Part shown: positions 54,098 through 61,521 of the stretch, piece by piece
How positions within the stretch are numbered: the stretch's first letter is position 1
Layout: each line of letters opens with the position of its first letter
Assembly: GCF_001870515.1 (NCBI RefSeq)
Contig: NZ_MDGT01000003.1
Location: 574,151-638,150, forward strand
DNA: 64,000 nucleotides
Origin: Idiomarina sp. MD25a
GTDB lineage: Bacteria > Pseudomonadota > Gammaproteobacteria > Enterobacterales > Alteromonadaceae
Reading direction: 5' to 3'
Notes under the pieces: model-generated
The model's input: the letters and a program-made list of their open reading frames with translations, nothing else
Databases searched by the model: none
What the model was told of the DNA's origin: nothing
Position numbers and translations under genes: made by a program

Positions 54098-55303
54098 ATG
54101 CGTTTAAGTACCAATTTATTTTATCAACGTGCGCAAGACAGCTTAACGCAGTCGCAGTCTCGCCTTGATAAGGTGCAACTGCAATTGACAAAGCAAACGC
54201 GCATTCTCAGCCCCGCTGATGATCCTATCGGTAATTCGCAGGTGTTGGCGCTAGACGAAAAGCTGGCGCAAAATAGCCAGTTTGACCGCAATTCGGTGAC
54301 GTTGGAAAACAACTTGAGCCGAGAAGAAAGTGTATTGTCGAATATTGTTGGTTTCGTGCAACGTGCTCGCGTGCTTGCAAACCAAGCCGGTAATGGGAGT
54401 TACAGCCAAGAGAACCGCGAAGCTTTAGCGTTGGAGTTGCGTAACATCGAAGATGCTATTTTTGATTTTACTAACGCGCAAGATGAGTCGGGTGAATATA
54501 TTTTTGCCGGATACCAAAATCGTATCCAGCCGATGAACTATGACCAAGTCACACAAAGTTATAGTTATGATAGCGATGACGGTCAGCGCCAAATTCAATT
54601 ATCGCCGAGCCTATATCTACCCGCAGGGGACCCAGGGAGTAAAGTGTTTGGCACCTTGTCGAACCGGGTTGACGTGGAGTTCACTGGCGGCAATAACTTG
54701 GTGAATAGTTTGACTGCGAGTGACCGCGATGCGCTTGCAAACTACTGGGATGCGGGCGATGCCGCGACGCAATCAGCGACGATTAATTTTGTGGGGGGTA
54801 ACTACGAAATTGTCGATGGTGGTGGTACAACGGTAGCAACGGGAGCGTACACTGCGGGCGATACCATCAGTTATCAAGGTCTAGAAATTAATACCAGTAA
54901 TGATGTGGTCAATGGTGATTCAATTACGTTTGATATTAACGAGCCTGTATCACGAAACCTGCTAACGCAAATCGGCGACTTGGCGAGTGCGTTAGAAAAC
55001 TCCGATGGCAATCAGAAGTTCTCTTATCGCGAGGAAATTGCTTCGTCTTTGACAGCATTCGACGACGCTATTTCCAACCTGACCGATACTCAAGCTAAGG
55101 TCGGTGCACGGTTGAATGTCTTAGAGAATACTCGGTTAAGTAACGCGGACTTGGAAATTGTTAACAAAAAGGCGCGGTCGGATATTGCCGATGTGGACTA
55201 TTCCACGGCTATAACGGACCTTGTTAAGAACGAAACGATCTACTCGGCTGCTCAACAAGTGTTCACTCGGGTATCTCGTTTGAGTTTATTTGATTATTTA
55301 TAA
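54098..55303 (+). CDS. flgL: Flagellar hook-associated protein 3, FlgL
   Basis: This 401-residue second junction protein is flagellin-like at both ends. It starts MRLSTNLFYQRAQDSLTQSQSRLDKVQLQLTKQTRILSPADDP and ends with NKKARSDIADVDYSTAITDLVKNETIYSAAQQVFTRVSRLSLFDYL. The middle part forms a short variable domain. It connects FlgK to the flagellin filament. An intrinsic terminator about 55 bp downstream separates the flgKL pair from the first flagellin gene. Confidence 0.95.
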   Translation: MRLSTNLFYQRAQDSLTQSQSRLDKVQLQLTKQTRILSPADDPIGNSQVLALDEKLAQNSQFDRNSVTLENNLSREESVLSNIVGFVQRARVLANQAGNGSYSQENREALALELRNIEDAIFDFTNAQDESGEYIFAGYQNRIQPMNYDQVTQSYSYDSDDGQRQIQLSPSLYLPAGDPGSKVFGTLSNRVDVEFTGGNNLVNSLTASDRDALANYWDAGDAATQSATINFVGGNYEIVDGGGTTVATGAYTAGDTISYQGLEINTSNDVVNGDSITFDINEPVSRNLLTQIGDLASALENSDGNQKFSYREEIASSLTAFDDAISNLTDTQAKVGARLNVLENTRLSNADLEIVNKKARSDIADVDYSTAITDLVKNETIYSAAQQVFTRVSRLSLFDYL

Positions 55304-55359
55304 AAAACTTCTTATGTTGGCTGATAGTCAACAGTGACAAGGTATACAGACATTTGATT

Positions 55360-55391
55360 AAGGGTTCAGTTGGATGCTGAACCCTTTTTTT
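55360..55391 (+). terminator. Intrinsic terminator after flgL
   Basis: AAGGGTTCAG and CTGAACCCTT pair around a 7-base loop and are followed by a T-run. Confidence 0.93.
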
Positions 55392-55414
55392 GTAAAAAAA
55401 TTCAAAAAAGCGGC

Positions 55415-55441
55415 TAAAGTTTGCCGCTGCGTTGCCGTTAG
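55415..55441 (+). promoter_or_regulatory. σ28 promoter for first flagellin
   Basis: TAAAGTTT, 11 bases and GCCGTTAG (TAAA-N15-GCCG) match the σ28 consensus with two mismatches in the -10. It lies about 70 bp before the start codon. Confidence 0.75.
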
Positions 55442-55451
55442 CCTGAATGAC

Positions 55452-55486
55452 GGCTAAATTTTGCCGTTTTATCGGCAGGTTTAGCC
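55452..55486. repeat. Imperfect hairpin in first flagellin leader
   Basis: Outer arms GGCTAAA and TTTAGCC and inner arms TGCCG and CGGCA enclose TTTTAT. It lies in the predicted untranslated leader, 24 bp before the ATG. The segment also resembles a degenerate copy of the σ28 promoter just upstream. Confidence 0.55.
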
Positions 55487-55510
55487 AAAACAAAGCTAAG
55501 GAGCAGAATT

Positions 55511-56449
55511 ATGCCTTTATATGTGAATACCAACGTCAGCTCGTTGAACGCACAGCGCCAATTGATTAACTCAGGTAATAAATTGGATACTGCGTTTGAA
55601 CGTTTGTCGTCAGGTTTCCGCATCAATAGTGCATCAGATGATGCCGCTGGTTTGCAGATCTCGAACCGCCTTGAGTCTCAGGTTATGGGCTTGAATCAAG
55701 GTAACCGTAACGCGAACGACGGTATTTCATTGGCACAAACAGCGGAAGGCGCGTTAGACGAAGTGACTAATACCTTCCAACGCGTACGTACCTTGGCGCA
55801 ACAAGCGGCGAACGGTTCTAACACCGGTGAAGACCGTTTAGCGATTCAAGAAGAGATTCGCGTATTGATGAGCGAAGTGAATCGTATCGCAGAAGACACT
55901 ACATTTGGTGGTCAAAGCCTGCTTGACGGTTCTTACAGCGCGTCTTTCCAGGTTGGTGCAGATGCTAACCAAACCATCAACTTCGACATGCAAACTGTTG
56001 GCGGTACTGCAAACTCAATGACTGCGGCAGGTGGTTTCACTTTGTCGGGTATCGCGAGTGTTGCATCCGCTGTATCGGGTGAATCTTTGTCAGCGATTTC
56101 TGGCACAGCAAACACTAATAGCTTCGCAGCCGCATTCGTTGCTTCAGCGATTTCTGTATCGACTCAAGATGCAGCACAAGAAGTGTTGGCGGGTATGGAT
56201 AACCTGATCGCTGTGGTTGATAAGAAACGTGCAGAGTTGGGTGCGGTACAAAACCGTTTCCAATCAACGATTCGTAACCAAGGCAACGTTTCTGAAAACC
56301 TAGAAGCTGCGAAATCGCGTATTAAAGACGCGGACTTTGCTGCTGAAACTGCAAAACTGACTCAGTCTCAGATCTTGCAACAGGCTTCACAGACTATCCT
56401 TGCTCAGGCTAACCAGCGCCCACAGGCAGCGCTTCAGTTACTTGGATAA
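55511..56449 (+). CDS. fliC: Flagellin 1
   Basis: This 312-residue filament subunit has conserved D0/D1 ends (MPLYVNTNVSSLNAQRQL, ERLSSGFRINSASDDAAGLQISNRL at the start; AETAKLTQSQILQQASQTILAQANQRP at the end) and a short central region (about 150-235) rich in Ala, Ser and Thr without D2/D3 domains. It is the first of three tandem flagellins, each with its own σ28 promoter and terminator. The N-terminal third is nearly identical in all three. AAGGAG lies before the start codon. Its Ser/Thr residues may be glycosylated by the downstream Maf protein. Confidence 0.96.
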   Translation: MPLYVNTNVSSLNAQRQLINSGNKLDTAFERLSSGFRINSASDDAAGLQISNRLESQVMGLNQGNRNANDGISLAQTAEGALDEVTNTFQRVRTLAQQAANGSNTGEDRLAIQEEIRVLMSEVNRIAEDTTFGGQSLLDGSYSASFQVGADANQTINFDMQTVGGTANSMTAAGGFTLSGIASVASAVSGESLSAISGTANTNSFAAAFVASAISVSTQDAAQEVLAGMDNLIAVVDKKRAELGAVQNRFQSTIRNQGNVSENLEAAKSRIKDADFAAETAKLTQSQILQQASQTILAQANQRPQAALQLLG

Positions 56450-56464
56450 GTTATTGAATTTATT

Positions 56465-56494
56465 AAAAAAGCCGGGCTTATGCTCGGCTTTTTT
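56465..56494 (+). terminator. Intrinsic terminator after first flagellin
   Basis: GCCGGGC and GCTCGGC pair around TTAT (one G-T pair), flanked by A6 and T6, so it could act in both directions. Confidence 0.92.
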
Positions 56495-56505
56495 AATTTT
56501 TATTC

Positions 56506-56532
56506 TAAAGTAACGATTGGCATCGCCGATAC
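56506..56532 (+). promoter_or_regulatory. σ28 promoter for second flagellin
   Basis: TAAAGTAA, 11 bases and GCCGATAC match the σ28 consensus with one mismatch in the -10. Confidence 0.85.
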
Positions 56533-56557
56533 CCTTTTTAGTCACAGAGTTTAACTA

Positions 56558-56572
56558 AGCGTCAACGACGCT
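56558..56572. repeat. Hairpin in second flagellin leader
   Basis: AGCGTC and GACGCT pair around AAC, 23 bp before the flagellin start codon. Confidence 0.5.
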
Positions 56573-56595
56573 CGATGCAAAGAAAGGGGAATGTT

Positions 56596-57552
56596 ATGCC
56601 TTTATACGTAAATACCAATGTGAGCTCACTGAACGCTCAGCGTCAGTTGATTAACTCAGGTAACAACTTAGACCAAGCTTTTGAACGTCTATCATCTGGT
56701 TTTCGTATCAATAGTGCATCTGACGACGCTGCCGGTTTACAAATTTCAAACCGTCTTGAATCGCAGGTGATGGGTCTTAACCAAGGTAACCGTAACGCTA
56801 ACGACGGTATCTCACTTGCACAAACCGCTGAGGGTGCATTGGACGAGGTTACTAATACGTTCCAGCGTGTACGTACTTTGGCACAGCAAGCGGCGAACGG
56901 TTCTAACACCGGTGAAGACCGCTTAGCGATTCAAGAAGAAATTCGCGTATTGATGAGCGAAGTTAACCGTATCGCAGAAGACACCACCTTTGGTGGCCAA
57001 AACCTGCTTGACGGTACTTACTCTGCAAGTTTCCAAGTTGGTGCCGACGCTAACCAAACCATCGACTTCACGATGCAGTCAGTGGGCGGAACCGCAAACA
57101 GCATTACCGCCGCCGGTGGTTTCTCATTGTCAGGTATCGCGAGCGTTGCTTCATCAGTGACTAATGACACGATTGCAGGTATCGCAGGAACCGCGATTGC
57201 AGCAGCAGCGACAAACGGCTCAACGTTTGCTGACTTGTTTACCGCAACAGGCATCTCTGTATCAACCCAAGACAACGCGCAAGCAGTGTTAGCGGGCATG
57301 GACTCACTGATTGCTGTAGTGGATAAGAAACGTGCAGAGCTCGGTGCGGTGCAAAACCGTTTCCAATCAACGATTCGTAACCAAGGTAACGTTTCGGAGA
57401 ACTTGGAAGCTGCGAAATCACGTATCAAAGATGCTGACTTTGCTGCCGAAACTGCGAAACTGACTCAGTCTCAGATTCTCCAGCAGGCTTCACAGACTAT
57501 TTTGGCGCAGGCCAATCAGCGTCCACAGGCGGCAATCCAGCTTCTGGGCTAA
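56596..57552 (+). CDS. Flagellin 2
   Basis: This 318-residue filament subunit differs from flagellin 1 almost only in the central region (about 150-240), which carries a longer Ala/Thr stretch (GIAGTAIAAAATNGSTFADLF). The D0/D1 ends are intact. The ATG at 56596 starts the MPLYVNTNVS sequence shared by all three flagellins and has GGGGA before it; an in-frame ATG 21 bases upstream would include that ribosome site and is not used. Confidence 0.95.
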   Translation: MPLYVNTNVSSLNAQRQLINSGNNLDQAFERLSSGFRINSASDDAAGLQISNRLESQVMGLNQGNRNANDGISLAQTAEGALDEVTNTFQRVRTLAQQAANGSNTGEDRLAIQEEIRVLMSEVNRIAEDTTFGGQNLLDGTYSASFQVGADANQTIDFTMQSVGGTANSITAAGGFSLSGIASVASSVTNDTIAGIAGTAIAAAATNGSTFADLFTATGISVSTQDNAQAVLAGMDSLIAVVDKKRAELGAVQNRFQSTIRNQGNVSENLEAAKSRIKDADFAAETAKLTQSQILQQASQTILAQANQRPQAAIQLLG

Positions 57553-57586
57553 TTGAATAAAATTTCATTTAATTACTAAGCTGTTG

Positions 57587-57616
57587 AAAAACCGAGCAAT
57601 TTTGCTCGGTTTTTTG
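57587..57616 (+). terminator. Intrinsic terminator after second flagellin
   Basis: AACCGAGCAA and TTGCTCGGTT pair around a 2-3 base loop, with flanking A and T runs. Confidence 0.93.
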
Positions 57617-57618
57617 TT

Positions 57619-57645
57619 TAAAGATTATACAAAAGGGGCCGATAT
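57619..57645 (+). promoter_or_regulatory. σ28 promoter for third flagellin
   Basis: TAAAGATT, 11 bases and GCCGATAT match the σ28 consensus with one mismatch. It begins only two bases after the preceding terminator and lies about 80 bp before the start codon. Confidence 0.85.
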
Positions 57646-57665
57646 ATTAAGTAAGCAAGAACGTA

Positions 57666-57697
57666 TGTCACTGACCGGGTGTTTTGTGTAAGTGACA
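57666..57697. repeat. Inverted repeat in third flagellin leader
   Basis: TGTCACT and AGTGACA can pair around an 18-base loop, 30 bp before the start codon. Confidence 0.4.
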
Positions 57698-57727
57698 CAG
57701 TGGATTTAACAAGAGGGGTGCATAACC

Positions 57728-58693
57728 ATGCCTTTATATGTAAACACAAACATCAGCTCACTTAATGCTCAGCGTCAGTTAATCAACTCAGGTAATAAAC
57801 TTGACCAAGCTTTCGAGCGTCTTTCATCAGGCTTCCGTATTAACAGTGCATCTGACGATGCGGCGGGTCTACAGATCTCTAACCGCTTAGGTTCTCAGAT
57901 CATGGGTCTTAACCAAGGTAACCGGAACGCAAACGACGGTATCTCTTTGGCACAGACCGCTGAAGGTGCTTTGGACGAAGTAACAAACACGTTCCAACGT
58001 GTACGTACTTTGGCGCAACAAGCAGCCAACGGTTCAAACACCGGTGAAGACCGCTTGGCAATCCAGGAAGAAATTCGTGTATTGATGAGCGAAGTGAACC
58101 GTATCGCCAAAGATACTACCTTTGGTGGACAGAACTTGCTCGACGGAACTTACTCTGCGAGCTTCCAAGTAGGCGCGGACGCTAATCAAACCATCGACTT
58201 CACTATGCAGTCAGTGGGTGGCACTGCCAATAGTTTGACTGCTGCTGCTGGTTTTACTTTGTCAGGTATCGCATCAATTGCATCTGCTGTTACCGGTGAT
58301 GCGTTGACATCAATCTACGGTACCGCAACGTTTACTGGTAGTACCAACGGCGCGACTGCACTTGATTTCGCTACCGTGTTCGTGGCTTCAACGCTTTCTG
58401 TGAGCACCCAGCAAGACGCGCAAGCAGTACTGGCGGGTATGGACTCATTGATTGCTGTAGTGGATAAGAAACGTGCCGAGTTGGGTGCGGTGCAAAACCG
58501 TTTCCAGTCAACGATTCGTAACCAAGGCAACGTTGCAGAAAACTTGGAAGCTGCGAAATCGCGTATTAAAGATGCCGACTTTGCTGCTGAGACGGCTAAA
58601 TTGACACAGGCACAGATTTTGCAGCAGGCTTCGCAGACCATTTTGGCACAGGCGAACCAGCGTCCACAGGCTGCATTGCAGTTATTGGGATAA
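57728..58693 (+). CDS. Flagellin 3
   Basis: This 321-residue filament subunit is the most divergent of the three. It departs at positions the other two share: VNTNISS for VNTNVSS, RLGSQIMG for RLESQVMG, RIAKDTTF for RIAEDTTF, GNVAENLE for GNVSENLE and LTQAQIL for LTQSQIL. The central region (about 165-250) is different again. It is intact and ends AALQLLG. GAGGGG lies before the ATG. It may form a distinct section of the filament, as minor flagellins do in other polar flagellates; that is inference. Confidence 0.95.
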   Translation: MPLYVNTNISSLNAQRQLINSGNKLDQAFERLSSGFRINSASDDAAGLQISNRLGSQIMGLNQGNRNANDGISLAQTAEGALDEVTNTFQRVRTLAQQAANGSNTGEDRLAIQEEIRVLMSEVNRIAKDTTFGGQNLLDGTYSASFQVGADANQTIDFTMQSVGGTANSLTAAAGFTLSGIASIASAVTGDALTSIYGTATFTGSTNGATALDFATVFVASTLSVSTQQDAQAVLAGMDSLIAVVDKKRAELGAVQNRFQSTIRNQGNVAENLEAAKSRIKDADFAAETAKLTQAQILQQASQTILAQANQRPQAALQLLG

Positions 58694-58725
58694 TCGCTTT
58701 TGGCATAAAATTGCCGCTTTTAATC

Positions 58726-58754
58726 AAAGCCGGGGTCTTCCCCGGCTTTTTTTT
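58726..58754 (+). terminator. Intrinsic terminator after third flagellin
   Basis: AAAGCCGGGG and CCCCGGCTTT pair around TCTT, followed by a long T-run. Confidence 0.95.
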
Positions 58755-58786
58755 GTTCTTTTTTTGGCTATTTACTAAAAAATCCC

Positions 58787-58814
58787 TAAAGTTTCATTCA
58801 GGGGTTGCCGATAC
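58787..58814 (+). promoter_or_regulatory. σ28 promoter for flaG-fliD-fliS
   Basis: TAAAGTTT, 12 bases and GCCGATAC resemble the σ28 consensus with a spacer one base longer than in the flagellin promoters. It lies about 46 bp before flaG. Confidence 0.75.
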
Positions 58815-58860
58815 CCTATACGGGAAGGTTTAAGTAACCGAAAATCAGAAGGGTAATGTT

Positions 58861-59283
58861 ATGGCCGAATTTACAATGGACTTACGTGCGATGTCATCGC
58901 CAAGCGCGTCTGACGGTAGCACTCGGCTGAATTCTTCACAGCGAGAGCAAGTGATTGAGACGGTACAGGAAGTGCGTGACCGAACTCAACAGCAGACTGT
59001 TCAAGCAGAGCAACGTGCGAGCGAAGCACAAAGCGTTGACAAGGGTTCAGTTGCTGAAGTGGTAGAGAAGATCAATCAATCACCATCCATACGCAACACC
59101 AGTTTGCAGTTCGTATTTGATGAAAAAGGTGAGCCACCGGTGGTCAAGGTGATGGATCAAGAGAGTGGAGAGATGATACGCCAAATTCCATCGGAGTTGG
59201 CAGTAAAACTCTCTAAAGCTATAGAAGAATTGGCCGATAACCAAGACAGTCGGTCAGGAATTCTGTTCGATAAGCAAGTTTAA
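58861..59283 (+). CDS. flaG: FlaG family protein
   Basis: This 140-residue protein has a Gln/Ser/Thr-rich disordered N-terminus and a C-terminal FlaG domain (about 72-130): LQFVFDEKGEPPVVKVMDQESGEMIRQIPSE. FlaG influences filament length in Pseudomonas and Campylobacter by an unknown mechanism. Its position between the flagellins and fliD is standard. It is probably the first gene of the flaG-fliD-fliS-fliT run, with fliD 11 bp downstream. Confidence 0.93.
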   Translation: MAEFTMDLRAMSSPSASDGSTRLNSSQREQVIETVQEVRDRTQQQTVQAEQRASEAQSVDKGSVAEVVEKINQSPSIRNTSLQFVFDEKGEPPVVKVMDQESGEMIRQIPSELAVKLSKAIEELADNQDSRSGILFDKQV

Positions 59284-59294
59284 GGAGTACTGTC

Positions 59295-60689
59295 ATGCCA
59301 CTATTTACCTCCGCAGGCGTCGGTTCAGGGCTTGACCTCGAGTCGATTATTTCATCGACGTTGCAAGCCACTAACCAGCCAAAACAAGCGCAGTTCCAGA
59401 AGCTGGAATCGCGTTACGAAACCGAATTGTCGGCGCTCGGGGCGGTAAAGTCGGCACTTTCTAAGTTTGATGATGTGATCACCAAGCTCAGTGACAGTGA
59501 CTTGTTTGATAAACGAGTAGCACAGCTGAAACAGCCCGAATCGGGTGACTTGATTCGCTTTTCGAGCAATGACGACTCGACCGGCGGTTCGTTTGAGGTC
59601 GAAGTTCAGCAGTTGGCCGAGGGCTCTCGTGCGGTCTCCGCAGATGGCACATTTACATCGGCCGATCAGGAGATTACCACGTCTGATAGCACGCTTTCGT
59701 TCAGTGCTGGTGATAAAAGTTTTGACTTAAATATTGCCGCTAACTCAACCCTGGAAGATATTCGCCAACAAATTAATGATTCGGCCGATAACTTCGGCGT
59801 CACTGCTAACATTATTAATACCGGTACCGAGGCAAAGTTGGTACTGACCTCGAATGAGTCCGGCGCGGGTAATGATTTAGTGGTGACCAATAACAATGCC
59901 GAGTTAGACGGTTTATCAACGCAAGCATTTGATGGCTCGGCGGGCGGTATGGCAATTGCCGCAGAAGATATGGCAAAGGATGCCCGCATCGTGATCGATG
60001 GTATTACCGCAACGAGCAGTAGCAATACGTTTACTGATGTGATTCAAGGTTCGACAATTACCGCGATTAAAGAAAGCGAAAATAACGAGACTGCACAGGT
60101 TAACATCCAGCGTGACCGTGAGGGTGTCAATAAACTCATTGATGAGTTCGTTTCCGCATATAATGGCGTGGTCAGTATTATGGACCAAGCGACAGCAACG
60201 AATGCGGTGTTGCAAGCCGACTCAACCATGCGCGGTTTACAAAACCAGATGGTCAACGTGTTGACTAGCAATGTTGAGGGCGCAGGCGACTTCTCGAGCT
60301 TATTCGATATCGGTTTGAGTCTTAACAAAGACGGAAAGCTTGAGAAAAACAACATTATTCGCAGCGTGAATGAAGCCATGGATCAAGACTTCAACGCCTT
60401 TGGTAAGATTTTCTCAAACGAAGGTGGCATCGCGAGTCGATTTGAAACCTTGATGAACAATTACATTGAATCGGATGGTGCGATCACGTTCCGCGAAAAG
60501 TCGTTGAACGAGAGTCTCGACAGACTCGAAGATGATCGCTTGGATCATCAGTATCGGATGGAACAACTTGAGGGCCGCTTACGTGAAAAGTATTCGGGTC
60601 TTGATGTGATGCTGGCGCAAATGCAGAGCACGCAGAACTACTTATCATCACAATTAGGCAACCTGCCTGGTTTTGGTGGTAAGGACTAA
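59295..60689 (+). CDS. fliD: Flagellar filament cap protein FliD
   Basis: This 464-residue cap protein folds flagellin subunits at the filament tip. The N-terminal FTSAGVGSGLDLESIISSTLQATNQPKQAQFQKLESRYE region and the C-terminal EDDRLDHQYRMEQLEGRLREKYSGLDVMLAQMQSTQNYLSSQL coiled coil are characteristic. The middle (about 70-230) holds the variable head domains. It is preceded by AAGGAG and followed 30 bp later by fliS. Confidence 0.95.
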   Translation: MPLFTSAGVGSGLDLESIISSTLQATNQPKQAQFQKLESRYETELSALGAVKSALSKFDDVITKLSDSDLFDKRVAQLKQPESGDLIRFSSNDDSTGGSFEVEVQQLAEGSRAVSADGTFTSADQEITTSDSTLSFSAGDKSFDLNIAANSTLEDIRQQINDSADNFGVTANIINTGTEAKLVLTSNESGAGNDLVVTNNNAELDGLSTQAFDGSAGGMAIAAEDMAKDARIVIDGITATSSSNTFTDVIQGSTITAIKESENNETAQVNIQRDREGVNKLIDEFVSAYNGVVSIMDQATATNAVLQADSTMRGLQNQMVNVLTSNVEGAGDFSSLFDIGLSLNKDGKLEKNNIIRSVNEAMDQDFNAFGKIFSNEGGIASRFETLMNNYIESDGAITFREKSLNESLDRLEDDRLDHQYRMEQLEGRLREKYSGLDVMLAQMQSTQNYLSSQLGNLPGFGGKD

Positions 60690-60719
60690 ACTCAGATTTT
60701 AAGTTAGAGGTTATTAGCT

Positions 60720-61148
60720 ATGAATAAGAAGCTAAAAGGTTACACGCAGGATTCATTACGCGCTCGCATCGCGGGCGCAGACCCTTATCAGCTTATCCAG
60801 ATGCTGATGGCGGGTGCGATGGAAAACCTCAACTATGCAAAAGGCGCTATTGAGCGTAAAGACCTCGAGAAAAAGTCGGTACATATTTCTAAGAGTGCAG
60901 CAATTATCGAATCATTGCGTACGAGTCTTAACTTAGAAGTAGGCGGCGAAGTGGCAGATAACTTGAACCAATTGTATTTGTACATGGGGGAGACGCTGAC
61001 TGACGCCACGCGAACCAACGATGTCGCCAAGCTCGAAGAAGTACGTTCATTGTTAGCGCAAATTAAGTCGTCATGGGACGCTATCACGCCGTCAGATCGC
61101 GATAGTGCGATGTCACAACTCGGCGGTTCTGCCGCTGTAGGCGCGTAA
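60720..61148 (+). CDS. fliS: Flagellin export chaperone FliS
   Basis: This 142-residue helical chaperone has the YTQDSLRARIAGADPYQLIQMLMAGAMENLNYAKGAIE region and the HISKSAAIIESLRTSLNLEVGGEVADNLNQLYLYM region that defines FliS. It binds the C-terminal end of flagellin in the cytosol and brings it to the export gate. AGAGG lies before the ATG. Its stop overlaps the start of the next gene by one base (TAATG), so the two are translationally coupled. Confidence 0.95.
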   Translation: MNKKLKGYTQDSLRARIAGADPYQLIQMLMAGAMENLNYAKGAIERKDLEKKSVHISKSAAIIESLRTSLNLEVGGEVADNLNQLYLYMGETLTDATRTNDVAKLEEVRSLLAQIKSSWDAITPSDRDSAMSQLGGSAAVGA

Positions 61149-61450
61149 TGGAACTGCCAGAGCGTCTGCAACAGTACCTATCTGCGCTCGCTGAGCAGCT
61201 CGATGCCGATACATCGGAAGAGCAAGCGAGTGCTGAGATTTTGCAACATATTCAATCTGAGGTGGGTGAGCAGCTTGCTTCAGATGAGCTCACCGATCAA
61301 GAAAAGGCCCAGTTGATTGAGGCAGTACAAAATGCCATTACCGACTTGCAGCACCATGCCCAATCACAACGGCAAAGTATCGACGAAGGATTGAAAAAGC
61401 TCAGCAAAGGGCGTAAATCCGTCAGTCGCTATAAACAAGTGCAGCCATAG
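61148..61450 (+). CDS. FliT-like flagellar small protein
   Basis: This 100-residue, acidic, Gln-rich helical protein (EEQASAEILQHIQSEVGEQLASDELTDQEKAQLIEAVQNAI) ends in a basic tail (KKLSKGRKSVSRYKQVQP). It occupies the fliT place behind fliS and overlaps it by one base, so a chaperone for FliD is the likely role. FliT proteins are poorly conserved and I see no diagnostic motif, so the name rests on position, size and helical composition. Confidence 0.65.
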   Translation: MELPERLQQYLSALAEQLDADTSEEQASAEILQHIQSEVGEQLASDELTDQEKAQLIEAVQNAITDLQHHAQSQRQSIDEGLKKLSKGRKSVSRYKQVQP

Positions 61451-61461
61451 ACCGTATCTGC

Positions 61462-61491
61462 TTGAGCTAATGTTCACTCTCGGGCTATAGT
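61462..61491 (+). promoter_or_regulatory. Candidate σ70 promoter for the Maf gene
   Basis: TTGAGC, an 18-base spacer and TATAGT resemble a housekeeping promoter, 30 bp before the maf start codon. No σ28 motif was seen here. Confidence 0.45.
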
Positions 61492-61521
61492 GCTTTTATA
61501 TCTCAATTAGAAAGCGCGATC

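Noticed and set aside
55511-58693. Long near-identical repeats that could suggest a mobile or assembly-duplicated element
   Set aside because: They are three intact flagellin paralogues with different centres, promoters and terminators, which is ordinary for polar flagellates.
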